Below, piece after piece: positions 37,101 through 57,111 of a DNA stretch of 64,000 bases. Position 1 is the first letter of the stretch; every line of letters starts with the position of its first letter. The stretch comes from Blastocystis sp. Blastoise. Its lineage: Eukaryota; Sar; Bigyra; Opalinata; Blastocystidae. The position numbers were made by a program, and so were the translations under genes. The DNA lies in assembly GCA_039096225.1 (NCBI GenBank), contig JBBPEB010000003.1, forward strand, positions 676,001 to 740,000, given 5' to 3'. The notes below the pieces were generated by a model that saw only the letters and a list, made by a program, of their open reading frames with translations, searched no databases and was not told the origin of the DNA.

Positions 37101-37995
37101 AAAAATATAATATAAAATAATTACTTAGGTAAATAGATTCTATAGATTTCAATATTATTAAAATAAAGAATAGTGCCTAAAGAAGTAAAAAGATGAATGA
37201 TTATTCCTTGAATAGGATTATTTAGTTGAATTTTATATCGATAATAACGAGTTGTAGATTGTTTAGGAAAATGATTTATTGTTGTTTCTAACCATTCTGA
37301 ATTCGAAATCAATGAATTTATTCTCCAATTTGAATCATATTGAGATATATTAGTATATTGTATTAAAGAACTAGAATCCATTAAGAGAATTGATAAAGAT
37401 ACTATATATATATATTATATAAACAAATATTTATATATACAATAAAAAGAATCAACTTTTCTTGTTAATGCTTTTTCTAAATTATATTCAAAAGTAGTTC
37501 GAAATAATTCTATTTCATTATAATTAAAAATAAGGTATGCATTATCATAGATAGAATACCAACCACCAGAACTATATAGAAAAAGAGAAAATAGTATCAA
37601 ATAAATATGTGAAAGACAAAAATAGATAAAAAAAAAGATAGAAAACATACCCAGAAAGCATTTCTATGAAATAATGATGGTTTTCTTTCATACAAACTGT
37701 GTCGTGAAATGTTTTATACGTTTCACTCTCTATTGATTCATGAGAATAAATAATAGTCCCATCCTCTGTAGTATCGTGAATAATCCAAGTCTCATTTGTT
37801 CCATATATACCTATTTGGCGTTCCATATTTATTTCAATTTCATCGTTAGAACACTCAGATACCACTATAGACATATAAAAAAGTTCATTCAGATGAAGAA
37901 TGGCAGAATTGTGTTGTTTCAGTAGTAGAGAAGGATAGAAATATACCGATAACAATGAAATACAGCCAAAGAAGAATGAATTTCATGGTTTTCAT
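34134..37995 (-). CDS. Type I membrane protein with Cys/Trp modules and He_PIG domain
   Basis: About nine exons, roughly 1,100 residues. Starts MKTMKFILLWLYFIVIVVSEC, a clear signal peptide. Next comes a beta-rich region (NETWIIHDTTEDGTIIYSHE, CMKENHHYFIEMLSGSGGWY) of a kind seen in protist surface proteins. The 624-codon last exon carries at least five modules C-x-x-x-x-x-W-x(n)-C-P-x-x-Y-x-G-x-x-x-R-x-C-x-x-x-x-x-W-x(5)-C, for example LPCPSHYQGIQTRYCNSSMK and YRYCNSIAEWEPIINNC, like hormone-receptor (HRM) or sushi-type folds. A He_PIG-type Ig segment (GKLPKGISFDLLTGILSGTP) and a partial copy (FDTNTGIFSCS) are present. The C-terminus has a membrane helix (LPLFIIIGIISIFMIVSLVF) and almost no cytoplasmic tail. 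Likely a surface adhesion or sensing protein. Middle introns are approximate. Confidence 0.75.
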
Positions 37996-38416
37996 TATAA
38001 TAAAGAATAAAAAAATATATTTTTACAAAAAGGAGTTATTTTTCTAGTTTTTCAAACGTAGTAAAATAGATACTTTAGGATGGTTTACTAATAACATAAA
38101 AATATTTTTTATGTGAATAACAACTTTGTTGACATTGTTCACACATTAACACACAACGAATGTTAACACATTAAAAACGTAATGACATTAAAAAGAGTAT
38201 TTGAAACGAATTATTCACATTTTTGAATCACACATATAATAGACATACATCCGAATGATTAAAAAATACAAAATAAAAAGGATAGAATTCGTAGAATACA
38301 CAAATTAGAAACATAAAGATGAATAATAGTATTTAAATAATAAAACAAATGAAAACAAGAATGAAGGAATACTTTATGAAAAATAAAATAAAGAAATTAT
38401 GACAATGAAATAAAAA
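37996..38416. promoter_or_regulatory. Spacer with GTTAACAC-type repeats
   Basis: This is the upstream region of the type I membrane protein gene and 3' region of the next gene. At 38146-38175 the words cacattaacacaca and tgttaacacatta form a repeat around a TGTTAACA palindrome (38161-38168). A binding site is possible from position only. Confidence 0.27.
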
Positions 38417-39653
38417 TTAGTTTGAGAAAACGAATAAATCATGGAAGAAAGTCTTGTATCGTTCTTTATTATAGATTTGAACAATTTTATTTAATGAAAT
38501 ATAGAATGAACTAGCTTCATTATACTCTAAAAAGAATAAATTAAAAAAAAAAAATAAGAAGAAGAATATACCTTGAAAAGTAGAAGGATGATTCTTTGAG
38601 AAACGTTTTAAATACATGTTATTTAATAATTCTAACATAAGTAAAATAGGAATCATATATGTAAGCATGAGTGTAAGACGTGAAATAGCTATATTTCCAT
38701 ATCTATAAATAGAATTATAAAATATATTTTATGAATTTTATTAAAAAATATAATAATATTATATATATATATATACGAAATAAAGAACCATGAGAAAAGA
38801 CTAATAATCCATAAAAAGAGTTCAACAAGCATTATATTTATATAGAATGATGAAATGTATAAGAATTAAAGAAAAAATTTATAATATGAATATAATAATA
38901 TGTTAATATTATATATATAAAGGATATTATAGGTAGTATTTTGAATTGATAGAGAACAAAAGAAATAATAATAGATATTTGAACTGTTAATTTAGCAATT
39001 GTGAATAAAGACAAAAATACATGTGTCCATAAAGGAAATAAACATAACTGATAAAAAACATATATTGTGAATAACTATATAAAGTTATATATATATATTA
39101 ATAATAAAATAATTATAATAAAATAATTTATAAATAAAAATAATAATAAATAATAAAAATAATAATAATAAATACACATAAAAGAAGACTTAAAGCGAGT
39201 GTGAATCTATAATTCATAACAAATGCTTTTGATTCTAACCATTTTATCCATGTTGTTTCATTTGTTATTTTACGAATAAACTAAGATTGAATAATTATTA
39301 TATATATATAACCATATATACTTCTTCACAACTCCTATATATATATAATAATAATAATATTAATTAGTATTATATTCAATATACATATCAGGGCGATAAA
39401 GACGAGCAACATCAACTTCTTTTAATGAAATCGTAAAACTATTATAATCAAATGTATTCGATTCATTATTTGATTCTGTTCTTGATAGAGAAGGTGAATT
39501 TTGAGTTTCTGTTGGACGACTATAGTTTCATAAAGATAATTAAGATAAAGAAGAAAACAAACAGAGATTGTGAAGCTTCAACGTCTGAACTATCTCTATA
39601 AAATTAAGAATGAGAAAAATAACTATAGAAAAATACGTTTTTTCTGTACTCAT
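38417..39653 (-). CDS. Multi-pass membrane protein of unknown family
   Basis: Exons read by eye begin MSTEKTDSSDVEASQSLRP at 39653 and run through a Ser/Asn-rich cytosolic stretch, TISLKEVDVARLYRPDM, FIRKITNETTWIKWLESK and membrane segments: FTLALSLLL, CLFPLWTHVFLSLFTIAK, LTVQISIIISFVLYQF, LFSWFFISYGNIAI and LTLMLTYMIPILLMLELL. The tail is basic (SLNKIVQIYNKERYKTFFHD) and ends FVFSN. Total about 240-260 residues with four or five membrane helices. One junction near 38850-38930 could not be fixed: no GT donor fits cleanly, so an exon may be misread. No family recognised. Divergent from the Asn-rich gene. Confidence 0.55.
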
Positions 39654-40277
39654 TTGATTGATAATCTATAGAAATCAAGTGAATCAAATACTTCAAATCA
39701 AAATAACTGATGTATATGAATGAAGGAGACATCACAAACAAAATAAAAAAGAAATGCATGAAAAACATTGAATATAAAAACTTCGTATGATATATAATTG
39801 ACTTCATCTTGCATAAGAATCAATTAGATAATTAGAAAAAAGAAAGATGAGTCATGATCAAAAAGAAAAGGACGAGAAAAAGAAATCATTTTGATATGAA
39901 CAGATAGACAATACACAAGAAAAACAAAATAATATATATTTACTGTGTTTGAATGAGACTAAGTGCTTAAATCTAATATCAAATTAGTGAAAGAATTCTT
40001 GTTGTACTGATGGAAAACTGCTTCATTTTTGAGAAAGACCCGTGAGGAATCATATAAAAAGAAATCTCGGCTTTTAGGGAGGAAATAATATTTTGGGGGA
40101 AATAAAGTACTGAATAAGTCTGAATACATTTTGAGTGTTCTCAGTTCTCTTCAACGTGTTTCAGACAAATATTCAAATATTTGTTTAATTATTTTCATCT
40201 GTTTGCTTGATATATCGTTAAATATATCTTTAATAGTTTTAAAATACTTTGTACTTTGCAAATAGAATTGAAAAAAC
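39654..40277. promoter_or_regulatory. Divergent promoter region with a 9-base inverted repeat
   Basis: This 624-base spacer lies between two divergent starts. At 40165-40184 acaaatatt-ca-aatatttgt is a perfect 9-base inverted repeat, about 95 bases upstream of the Asn-rich gene. A short G-rich patch (ttagggaggaaataatattttggggg) lies near 40075-40101. No gene seen. Confidence 0.35.
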
Positions 40278-46587
<6,310 letters not shown>

Positions 46588-46981
46588 TACATATATTAAG
46601 AATATGTATTTATTATTCTATTTTTTTCTATTTTCTATTTTTTTCTATTTTCTATTTTTTCATATTTTTCTTAATTAGTTAATCATATTTATTTAGTTTT
46701 TTTATATCCCATTTTTGATTAAATGTGTCTTTTATATATAACAATATTGAGATATATTAGATTGCTTGATATTTTTATTGAGATTTGTATAAATCATAAT
46801 GAATTCAAAAGCTGACAACGTTAAACATAATATCACGTGAAAAAACGACATTTTAATAGTGGAAATGGCTGAAAATGATATATAAAATATAACATATATA
46901 TATATAAAACAAAACAAAAGAGAAAAATTTTAAAATATATATAAGATATTTTGAATCCAAAATAAATAATAATAGTGATAA
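46588..46981. other. Convergent spacer
   Basis: This separates the ends of the Asn-rich gene and SHPRH. It contains a T-rich tract (tctattttttctatttt repeated) at 46619-46664 that could serve as 3'-end signal for the plus-strand gene. No frame of interest. Confidence 0.4.
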
Positions 46982-49900
46982 TTATATATGAAGTAAAGAT
47001 TCAATATCAGCTATTGTTAAATTCATATTATTTGATTTCGATAACTCTGTTTCATTCTGAAGATAGCATTGTTTTTTATTTTGTGATATTTGAATTCTAT
47101 ATATAATAATAATAATATATATTATATAAATTAATTCTATATACATAATATTTTCAATAGTGTCAGTCATAATACAATGATGTATAAATGTATGATATTG
47201 TTGTCCAATTCTATATATACGGCTGATTGCCTGAGCTTCTACAGCTATATATATATATATATTGTTTATATACATGAAGAATAATATATATTTAATAATA
47301 TACAAGAGATAATAATAATAATAATAATATATATTATATGTATACATGGGTTAATAATAGGTTCAAGTAATATAATATGTGTTGCTTCAATTAAATTCAA
47401 TCCATTTGCTCCATAATATAAAGTAGATAATAAAACCTATATATATATATAAATTATTGTATTATTTATATATGAATATCATATTATATAGATACATTAA
47501 TAGATGGATCAGTTTTAAATTTAATTAATGATTTTAAATGACTTGAAGTTAAAACAATATTATTTATATGATTCTCTGATAATATTTGTGATAATAAAAC
47601 AAGTGGTTCATTCCATTGGCTAAAAATAATGATTTTGTTTCCATTATTATGTTTTTTAATCATTTCTTCCTTAATAAAATCTTGTTGATTCTTATATTCA
47701 TTCATATTTACTATTTCATTCCAATATTGTTGTTTATGTATATATAAAGGAAGAGATGTATAAAAGGATGTATATATAATCCTGTTAATAATTAAAAGAA
47801 TACCTTCAAATTTTGTACCATATTTTGATGATACGTTTTGATTTATATGTGGAGAAATATATTGAATCTATACATATATTTATATTGATATTTGGATAAG
47901 AGTATATATAGATATATAAATATACTTCATTCTTTGTAGTTATTTTATTACATAAAGGACATCTATAATTACAAATATATAATATAATATAATATAATAT
48001 AATATATAAATATTTATATACTTGAATGAATTTGCTTTTTTATGTTTAATCCAGTTAAGTAAACAATCAGAACAAAACATGTGTAAGCAAGGTAATAATG
48101 AGCATTCTTCTTTATATTTATCTTGACATATACAACAAATATTTTGTGGATCTGATTCATTTAAAGAAGTAGTAATACGAGATGAAATATTAGTATTGTT
48201 ATTACTATTAGAATTATTCTTATCATTAGCATCTAAATCATTATATTTTATATCATTATATTTATCATTATCTTTATCTTTATCATCATCATTATCTTTA
48301 TCATCATCATTATCATCATTATTATTATCATTATCTTCTTTTTTATATAGAATCAACCTATTCTTAATCTTATCCACACTTTTATTATCATTATCATTAA
48401 TAGTATTACTATCAATTCTATTAATACTATCTTTATCTCTGTTATCCATAATAATATTATCATTATTAATATTTGATGTCGATAAAACTGATGATTTGAA
48501 ATAATGATATTTAACTAATACAGATCTATATATATATAGTAATTTATAATATTATTTTAAAAGCTAAACTAATAATAATAAAGCAAAAAATAATATATAT
48601 ATACTTAAACTCTTGTTGGTTTTCTTTTAATAATAATAAAGTGTCATGAATTCGTTCTTCTATTTCATAAGGATATATTTTATATATAGATTCTAATATA
48701 GTTCGGTTTACCGCGGGAGAAATCATTTGATATCGTGTTTTACATTGTTGAATTTCTTCATAAACACATAATCTTTCATGCTTTATATATATATATATAT
48801 ATATATAGATAATTAAATATATATATAGATATTAATAATATACATATATACTTCCGTTTTCCATAAATATAAAACTTCTTGTTTTTCTTTCTCTAATTTC
48901 TCTAAATTGGAGAAGAATTCTTGAATAACTATATATATAAATATATATACATATACATATATATATAATTATGTATACTTTGAGAATCATATTTATATTT
49001 TTTTGTATAATTATATAATGTTTTTAATATATATATGTAGTAACTGTCTCTATTTAATAAATAATTTCGTGTTAAATTATTTTTCTAAATAATATAAATA
49101 TATATATAAAGCAAAATTGTTAATAATAATAATGATTATATATATTATTATATATACATATATACATTAAGATTAGAGTCAGAATAATGATGGAATAATG
49201 TTTCGTATAAAAGTATCTCTTTATCTAATTCACAAAGATCACATAAATTATATTCAATATCATTTTTAGGGAGTGTTTTACATTTTGGACATAAACTACA
49301 TTGAATTATCTATATATATATATAATAAAAAAGCATATAATATACATTATATAATAAATAAAAAACATATAATATATATTATATATATATATATAGATAT
49401 ATACTAATTGTAATGTTGGTTTTTCACTATATTCAACTAATTTATGATATAAATAATTATGAGAATAAACAATTTTATATGATATTTCGTTCAAATAATC
49501 AAGAATATCACTGAATGTTTGAAATGATGTATGAACATTCATAACTTTTGACATTTCCTACATAAATATATATACATTTATTTAAATAATCATATATTTA
49601 TATACATATAATTCTTTTAAAAATAATAAACTTTCTGTTTCATTTAAACGTAGTTGTTGAAGAGCACGTGACCACCACATGCTCTGAATGAGAGGAGATG
49701 ACGATTTATAGGGTGGCGTTATATTTATATTGGCGGGCAATGGAATACTATTCCTATCACATGATATTGAAGGATATAACGTTAACATAAGACTATTATT
49801 ACTATATACATATATATATATATATTTATTATTATTATTATATATATACTCTTTTTGCGTCTGTGTGAATGTGGAGAACGTTTTTAGTACAAGAATATCA

Positions 49901-50654
49901 TATTTTTGTATATATCTAAAAATATATATATCAATGATATTTAAAAATATATATATATATACATACTTTTGTTCATTATATAAATAAAGTTGTTTATATT
50001 TATATATTTGATATAATAATTTAGATGAATTCAAAGAATTAATATCATTAAGTTCAGAATAATCACGGGAATCCTCAATATTAGTTGAAATATCGATTGC
50101 TTCTTTTATTTTATCTGGGTTGTTATCATTTTTAGTTAAATTATTATACTTTTGTTTATAATAATCTTCCAGTGAACAATATAAATTATAATATGTATGT
50201 ATAATTTGTGATAAATCAGTATTAATCTCTCCTTCTTTTTCTTTATATTGTCTTAATACTTGTATATAATAATAAATACATTGTTTAATATTATTATTTA
50301 AACAATATAATCCTGCTAATGAATTATAAGAAGCGAAGATATTTCTTTGTAACGTCGTACATTCCGTTACCAAGTCATCTGCTAATTTTGTACGGATATC
50401 ATTCATAGATAATGCTTTTCCATAATTATGAATATTTATAGTTTTTCCTATCTATATATAATAGTTATTATTAATATTATAATGTAAATATATATTTGTT
50501 TATTTTTATAATAATAATAGCAACATGAATATATATATATATATATATACCTGTGCATTATCACAGATTTGACGTATTTTCTTGATATAAAATAAAAATA
50601 ATTGTGTTGTTTTTATTGTTAAAGTCTCACCTATATATATATATTTATATTATA

Positions 50655-50693
<39 letters not shown>

Positions 50694-52300
50694 TCTATAT
50701 ATATATATATATATATATACTTTTATTTGTATAATAGAGTTTAGAATATAATTTTTGAAGACTTTCTTTGCATTTTAATTTCGATTTATCATATATATAT
50801 TTCTATATAGTATTCTTTGATATAAAAATAAGAATATTTATTATAAATAATGAATTGAAATAATAAATATATTATTTCAAATATACTATAGAACTTTTAT
50901 TATCTACATATAAATATATATATATATACTTCAACATCATTAAAAGAATATTCATATATAATATTATATTGTTCAGGTATAGAAATAGTCTGATTCCCGT
51001 GAATATCTGTGATTGTTCCTCTCCAAATATATTGTTGAATAAAATTATTTAATAATGAAAATGCAAAAGAACAATTCATTAATAATCTTTTCTATATATA
51101 TATATATATATATATTTATAATAAATAATAATAATAGAACTAACAAATATATACTGCAATAATAATATTATAAAAATCTTGATTTTGTAAGAAGGGTATA
51201 TTTAGAAATTGTATAAGTGTATATATATTCATATTTCCCCTTTTTAATGGTGTTCCAGAAATACCCCATTTATATATACAACAAATTTCATTAAAAATCG
51301 TGGTTATTTCAGAATTTTCTTTAATAACTTGTATTTCATCTGCAATAAGTCTATACCAATGTATATATAATAATGGTGAAGATAAACAACGATATTTGGG
51401 CAATGAACGTGTTTTTAATGGTGATATTGATATAGAACCATAATATTCTTCATGTAATATATCATAACTATATAGAGTAATATATATATATAAATATTAT
51501 TATTCATATAGTCATTTATAATATATATATATATAATTTTTATTTAATATAATAATATATATATATTTTTATACCTAACGAGAATAATATCAAATTTTGA
51601 TAAGCATGATGGATATAATTGATATATATAATTCGAAACATCTATATATATATATATATTATTATTAGATATATATATTTACTTATATTTTTTCTAACTT
51701 TTGTTAATATAGCAGAAACACCTTCGTATATACATATATTTAATGATTTTGTTTGTATATGTTTATCCACTTCTTGTTTCCATTGGTTAATAAGGTTATT
51801 TGGACATATAATTATAGTAGTAGCAGTCTGATGAGAATACTGTAATTGCTCACAAAACATACATATATAATGACTTTTATTATTATTATTATTATAACTA
51901 TTTTGAAGAGGGATTTTTATTGAATTATTCTTTCTACCTCTATATATATTGTTATATATATATAAATATTATATCATTAAATATATAATAATATTATTCT
52001 TATTATATACAAAACACAGTCTTTATGATAATAATAATGACAGCAATGACAATAAATCAATTCTTTTGAATCAGTATTATCTCCACATATACATCTAACT
52101 ATATATATATTATATATATATTTCTATAAATATATATACTTATAGAATCTTCTTTGTCAATATCATCATTAATAGTAACTGATGGAGTTTTGATTTCTTT
52201 TACAGTCCTATAAATATTATAGAATATATGTATATATAAAAATATATATAATGAATAAGAATATGTATTTAATTATAGTTAATTCTATATATATTCTAAA

Positions 52301-52331
<31 letters not shown>

Positions 52332-54211
52332 CAAGGGATGATGAATAAGGAGACTTAATATTTCTAACGTTTTTCCAGATCCCATTTTATCGCATAATAA
52401 TCCACCGCCACTTGAATAATAGGAATTCCCGTGAATATTTTCATCAAAGAGACTAGTATAAATAACAGAAGAGGAAGAAGGCTCAATAGCTGAAGGTGTA
52501 GAAATGGTAGTATTCAATGTATTTATAGGTAATGATTCTATACTAATGGAAGAAGAATTATTTTTATTATCTGAGATATTATTATTATTATTATTATTAT
52601 CTGAGATATTATTCTTATTATTATTATCTTCTCTATATATAGAATCATCTATAGAGACAGTTGGTAAGCATGGATGTATTGATAATGAAGGTATATATCC
52701 TTTATATATATATAATGAGTATGTATCTATATAAAAACAAATAGAGAATTCATTATAAATCCATTGTTTAACACAAGGATATAAAAGAGAACAAGGAAGA
52801 GGTTCAAAAGGTGATGTTGAAATATGGATATTTTCACGGGAAAGAAGCCATTGTAATGCTTGTAATTGATGTATATATAATGTAAATATATGTTAAAGAA
52901 TTAATTATTATTATTATTATTTGATATATAATAATTATAATATATATATATATATATATGGATATGGAGTATGAATAGAATTAGCTTGAATAATTGAGGG
53001 TGTATATATATATTTAGGAATAATATCATATATATATTCGACACCTAGTTCTATATTATTATCTTCATCATCATCTTCTTCTTCTTTATTATCTTGATTA
53101 TTATGAATATTATTTTTATAATCATTATTATTATTGTCTTCTAAAATAATTATATCATTATTTTTATCATTATTCTCATTAGATTCCTGATTGTCCCTGA
53201 AATCATCTGAAAAACATTTATTATTATTTTTATTCATAATAATTTGTATATCATTTTCACTTGATACTGAATCTGTTATGTCATCTTTTACTTTATTATG
53301 TTTATTATTATTATTCATATTATTATTATCTATATATATACATATCATAAATATATAATAAGCATACTATTATAAAAAATTATTATATATATATATACAT
53401 ATCATAAATAAATAATAAACATACTATTATTAAAATTATATATACATATCATAAATAAATAATAAACATACTATTATTACATGTACAATAATCAAGAGGT
53501 TCAAATACAGATGGATAGTTCATGGATAATAATTCTCTTAAACAAATTAAACATTTAGTTTTAAGTCGATATCCAGTAGTAGTAGAATTAATTAATTTTG
53601 AATTTAAAATAACATATATATTATTTTCATAAAAACCAAAAAATAAAAAATTTCTATGTTTAATTATTCCAAATAGTTATATATATAGTTTTTTTTATTT
53701 AGGTAAATGAATTCTATATAATTATATATATATACTTTTTCAAAAGATATAGAAAGGGTTCAATAAATGGAACCAACAAATTTAAAAATTGATTAATGTT
53801 GTTCTTATATAGGGTGATATGATTTGAATTTTCTTCAAAAGTTAGAGTCATTTCTTTTGTGTCCTCATAATAGATTATTTTATATGTCTATAACAATAAA
53901 TATATATAAAAAAAGAAGATAATGAACATAATTTACTGAATTAAAATTGTCTAGATGATTATCAATTGCACATTTAGTTAACATAGGGTCTTCTATAGCA
54001 GATATCATTTGAATATCAATAAGAACCTATAAAGTATTATTCACTTAAAAATATAATGTACATAGTTATCTTCTATAGTTGTTCCATCGACTACTAGACC
54101 CGTTTTCTCTTGTTTAAGACGTTTTCTAGTAATAAATATGTGCTACGATGAGAACAAATACGATGCATTTCTTTTTTTGTTTTGTTTTGGTATATTTCTT
54201 CGAGAGAACAT
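46982..54211 (-). CDS. SHPRH: SHPRH-type SNF2 helicase / RING E3 ligase
   Basis: Many exons; start MFSRRNIPKQNKKRNASY at 54211. After an N-terminal region with CLICLRELL ... YCTCN, the SNF2 core begins LHQLQALQWLLSREN. Walker A is DKMGSGKTLEILSLL (near 52375). A PHD finger insert CICGDNTD ... YCHCCHYYHKDC lies near 52050-52110. Then come TTIIICPNNLINQWKQEV (51770), ADEIQVIKENSE (51320, the DExQ box), WGISGTPLKRG (51250) and YIWRGTITDI. A C3HC4 RING, CCICQDKYKEECSLLPCLHM with FCSDCLLNW and CPLCNK, is inserted before the C-lobe (near 48050-48140). Helicase C has IIIFSQWNEPLVLL and AISRIYRIGQQYHTF. The nested order is that of SHPRH, a Rad5 relative that polyubiquitinates PCNA in damage tolerance. 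The first intron appears to be only 21 bases (54126-54146). No break seen. Confidence 0.9.
54126..54146 (-). other. Apparent 21-base intron in SHPRH
   Basis: On the minus strand gtagcacatatttattactag has GT-AG ends. Removing it joins exon 1 (65 bases) to KRLKQEKTGLVVDG in frame; retaining it puts a TAG in frame. It is shorter than every other intron read in this window (the next shortest is about 36). Confidence 0.5.
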
Positions 54212-55073
54212 CTTCTGATCTTCTGGATTAAATCACTACTTTATGTTTTCAAATTAAATACAAAAAAAGAAACACAAAAATGATTTTTATTCATGAATAA
54301 CGAATATTGTGTTTCATTTACCCAAAATTTTTAAAAGAATTATGAATATTTAAATTTCTTTATTAATTAGATGGATCTTATTGAATTCTTTATATTTAAA
54401 TTATTAAATGTGATTCTATAAAAATTAATCTTTTTCCATAATATGTGTGTATATTATGAATAATTATAAAATGAATAAACACTAATTGTATTTTTATTTT
54501 TGTTGTTTATTTATATAAGGTTTTTAAGATATATTACTTATAACTTTTACACATAAAATAGCAATACTAGAATGTTTAAATTTGCAAAGAAATCTAACAT
54601 TTACAAATTTCTTTTCGTTTTGTGTGTAAAAAAAAATGATGATATAAATACTGTCGATTTTATTGATAATAGTATAAGTTGATATAATTCAAAAAATATG
54701 AACACAACAATCAAAGTACAAACAGCGTAAAACAAATGATTCATCATTAATTATATCTTAAAAAGTATATAGGTAAATAATATATATATATATAATTCTA
54801 TGTAATGTAATAAATAAAGTGAAAAAGAAAAGAATTGTAATAATTTTAATAACAATAAAAACAATATATATATACATATATATATATTAATAATTTATTA
54901 GGGAAAAATGTAAAAAAAAAAGTAGCAATAATTTTTATTTATAAAAAAATGTAAAAAAAAAGAAATGAATAAATTAAAAGAAAAAGAAAAACAAACAGCA
55001 AATAGATTTTGTGATAAAATATAATATAAAAAAATTAATATAATAAATACATATAAATATATTAATATATAAT
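54212..55073. other. Intergenic spacer between SHPRH and Nup205-like gene
   Basis: About 860 bases. The left end is the SHPRH promoter side, the right end the 3' flank of the nucleoporin gene. Two near-copies of aaatgtaaaaaaaaa-type sequence occur at 54905-54960. No coding or RNA gene seen. Confidence 0.4.
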
Positions 55074-57072
55074 TTAATAAATATTTGAAAGTCCAAATTC
55101 ATAAAGATAATTATTTTCAATAGGATGTTGAATACATTTAAAATATTGAAAACATGCAAATATCAATGATGTATAAACAGATAAGGATTGATTTTGAGTT
55201 TGAATATTATTAATAGAATATTTATTTGATTGTATATTTGTCTCTATATACAATTTAATTTGATTCACTAATTCTTTATCTATAATAATATTATTTAATA
55301 TATATTGACATTCACTAATCATTAATATTTTATAATCACTTTGAAGTATACTATCTTTATCTTTACATGTAGAAGCAATAGTAACAAGATTAATATGAAG
55401 ACGTAATAATTTTAATATAGAAGTATATTTATAATCATTATCATGATAAAATAATAAGGTATAAGGTATAAATAAATTGACTATTTTAACTATATTTACT
55501 TTTATTGTTAAATTATCTATTAATGCATAATATATATTTAAACAAATTTCAAATATATATTTTGTTATTAATATTAATAAATATTTCTGTTCTTTTGTAA
55601 ATATAGTAGGATGAATAGGATAACTACCTGTATTAATAGATTTATATAAAGGACATTCATATATATATTTATATATATCATTTTGTATTAATATTGTTGC
55701 ACCCATTTTATCACGTGATAATTGTGTATATAATTCAAGAATAGAACATAAACTATATATAATTGATATATAATTGATATATAGAAATATATGAATATAT
55801 ATAATTGATATATAGAAATTATATATACATATGAAAATATGCTTTTGCTAATTCATTATCATTTAATAAATTCATATCTGAATTACGAATTACTTGAATT
55901 GTATTCTATATATATATATATAATTAGTATAATATATATAGTTAATTTAATAAATAAATATAATAATATAATAATAATAAATATAATAAACATAATAAAT
56001 ATAATAAATATAATAAATATAATAAATATAATAAATATAATAAATATAATAAATATTATAAATATTATAAATATAATAAAAATAATAAAAATAATAATTA
56101 TATAAATAATATAAAACATATATATACTTCTACAATATGATTCTCTAAGATTTCTCTTAAACATAAAGAATGATATTGTGTTGAAAATGGTAATTGTAAT
56201 AATTTAATTAATAAATAAATAGAAGTAGATTTAGCAAGAGGTATTGAAGTAGTTATATCTTTAGCTAGGATAGAAATAAGTGTAGAGATATGTGATGATA
56301 TTATTGTTAATAACACTGATAATAAAGAAACAGAAGATGGACTATTATCACTTAATACCATTCTATATATATATATATATATATTAAAATAATAAAAAAT
56401 AAATAAATAATAAAAAATATTTATAAAATAATGAATTTTTTTAATTATAATATATAATAAATATTATAAATAATAAAATATAATAATAATTAATTACTAT
56501 ATATATACGTAATAATATTTAATAAAGTACTATAAAGAAAAGAACGAGTAGTAAAACCAGTTTCTGAAGAATTATTATAAACTTTTTCTTGTAAAAATAT
56601 ATCAAAATAATTTGTTAATAGAATACGTAAATCAAATTGACTCATATTATTTGAGTTTTCTTTTAATACATTTGTTAATGATAATAATAATGAAGAAAAT
56701 GGAAATAATGTTTCTTTATTTGTATAAGATATTATTTTCATTTTATTTAATAATAATAATAATATTTCTTTTTGTTGAAAAGATGGACTTAAATTTAATT
56801 TATTTGATTCACTATTTATAAATATATCTTTACATTGAATATAACACATATTATAAAATGAACATAATGTACTAATAAAATAACAACGCGAAGACTCATA
56901 TTCTGTTATATCATTATACTATAAATAAAATAATATTAGATAGAATAATATTAAATAGAATAATATTAAATAGAATAATATTAAATAGAATAATATTAAA
57001 TAGAATATATATATATATATATACTTTAATTGCCCAATTGACTAATCTACTAATATTTTCTTCAGAATCAAC

Positions 57073-57111
<39 letters not shown>

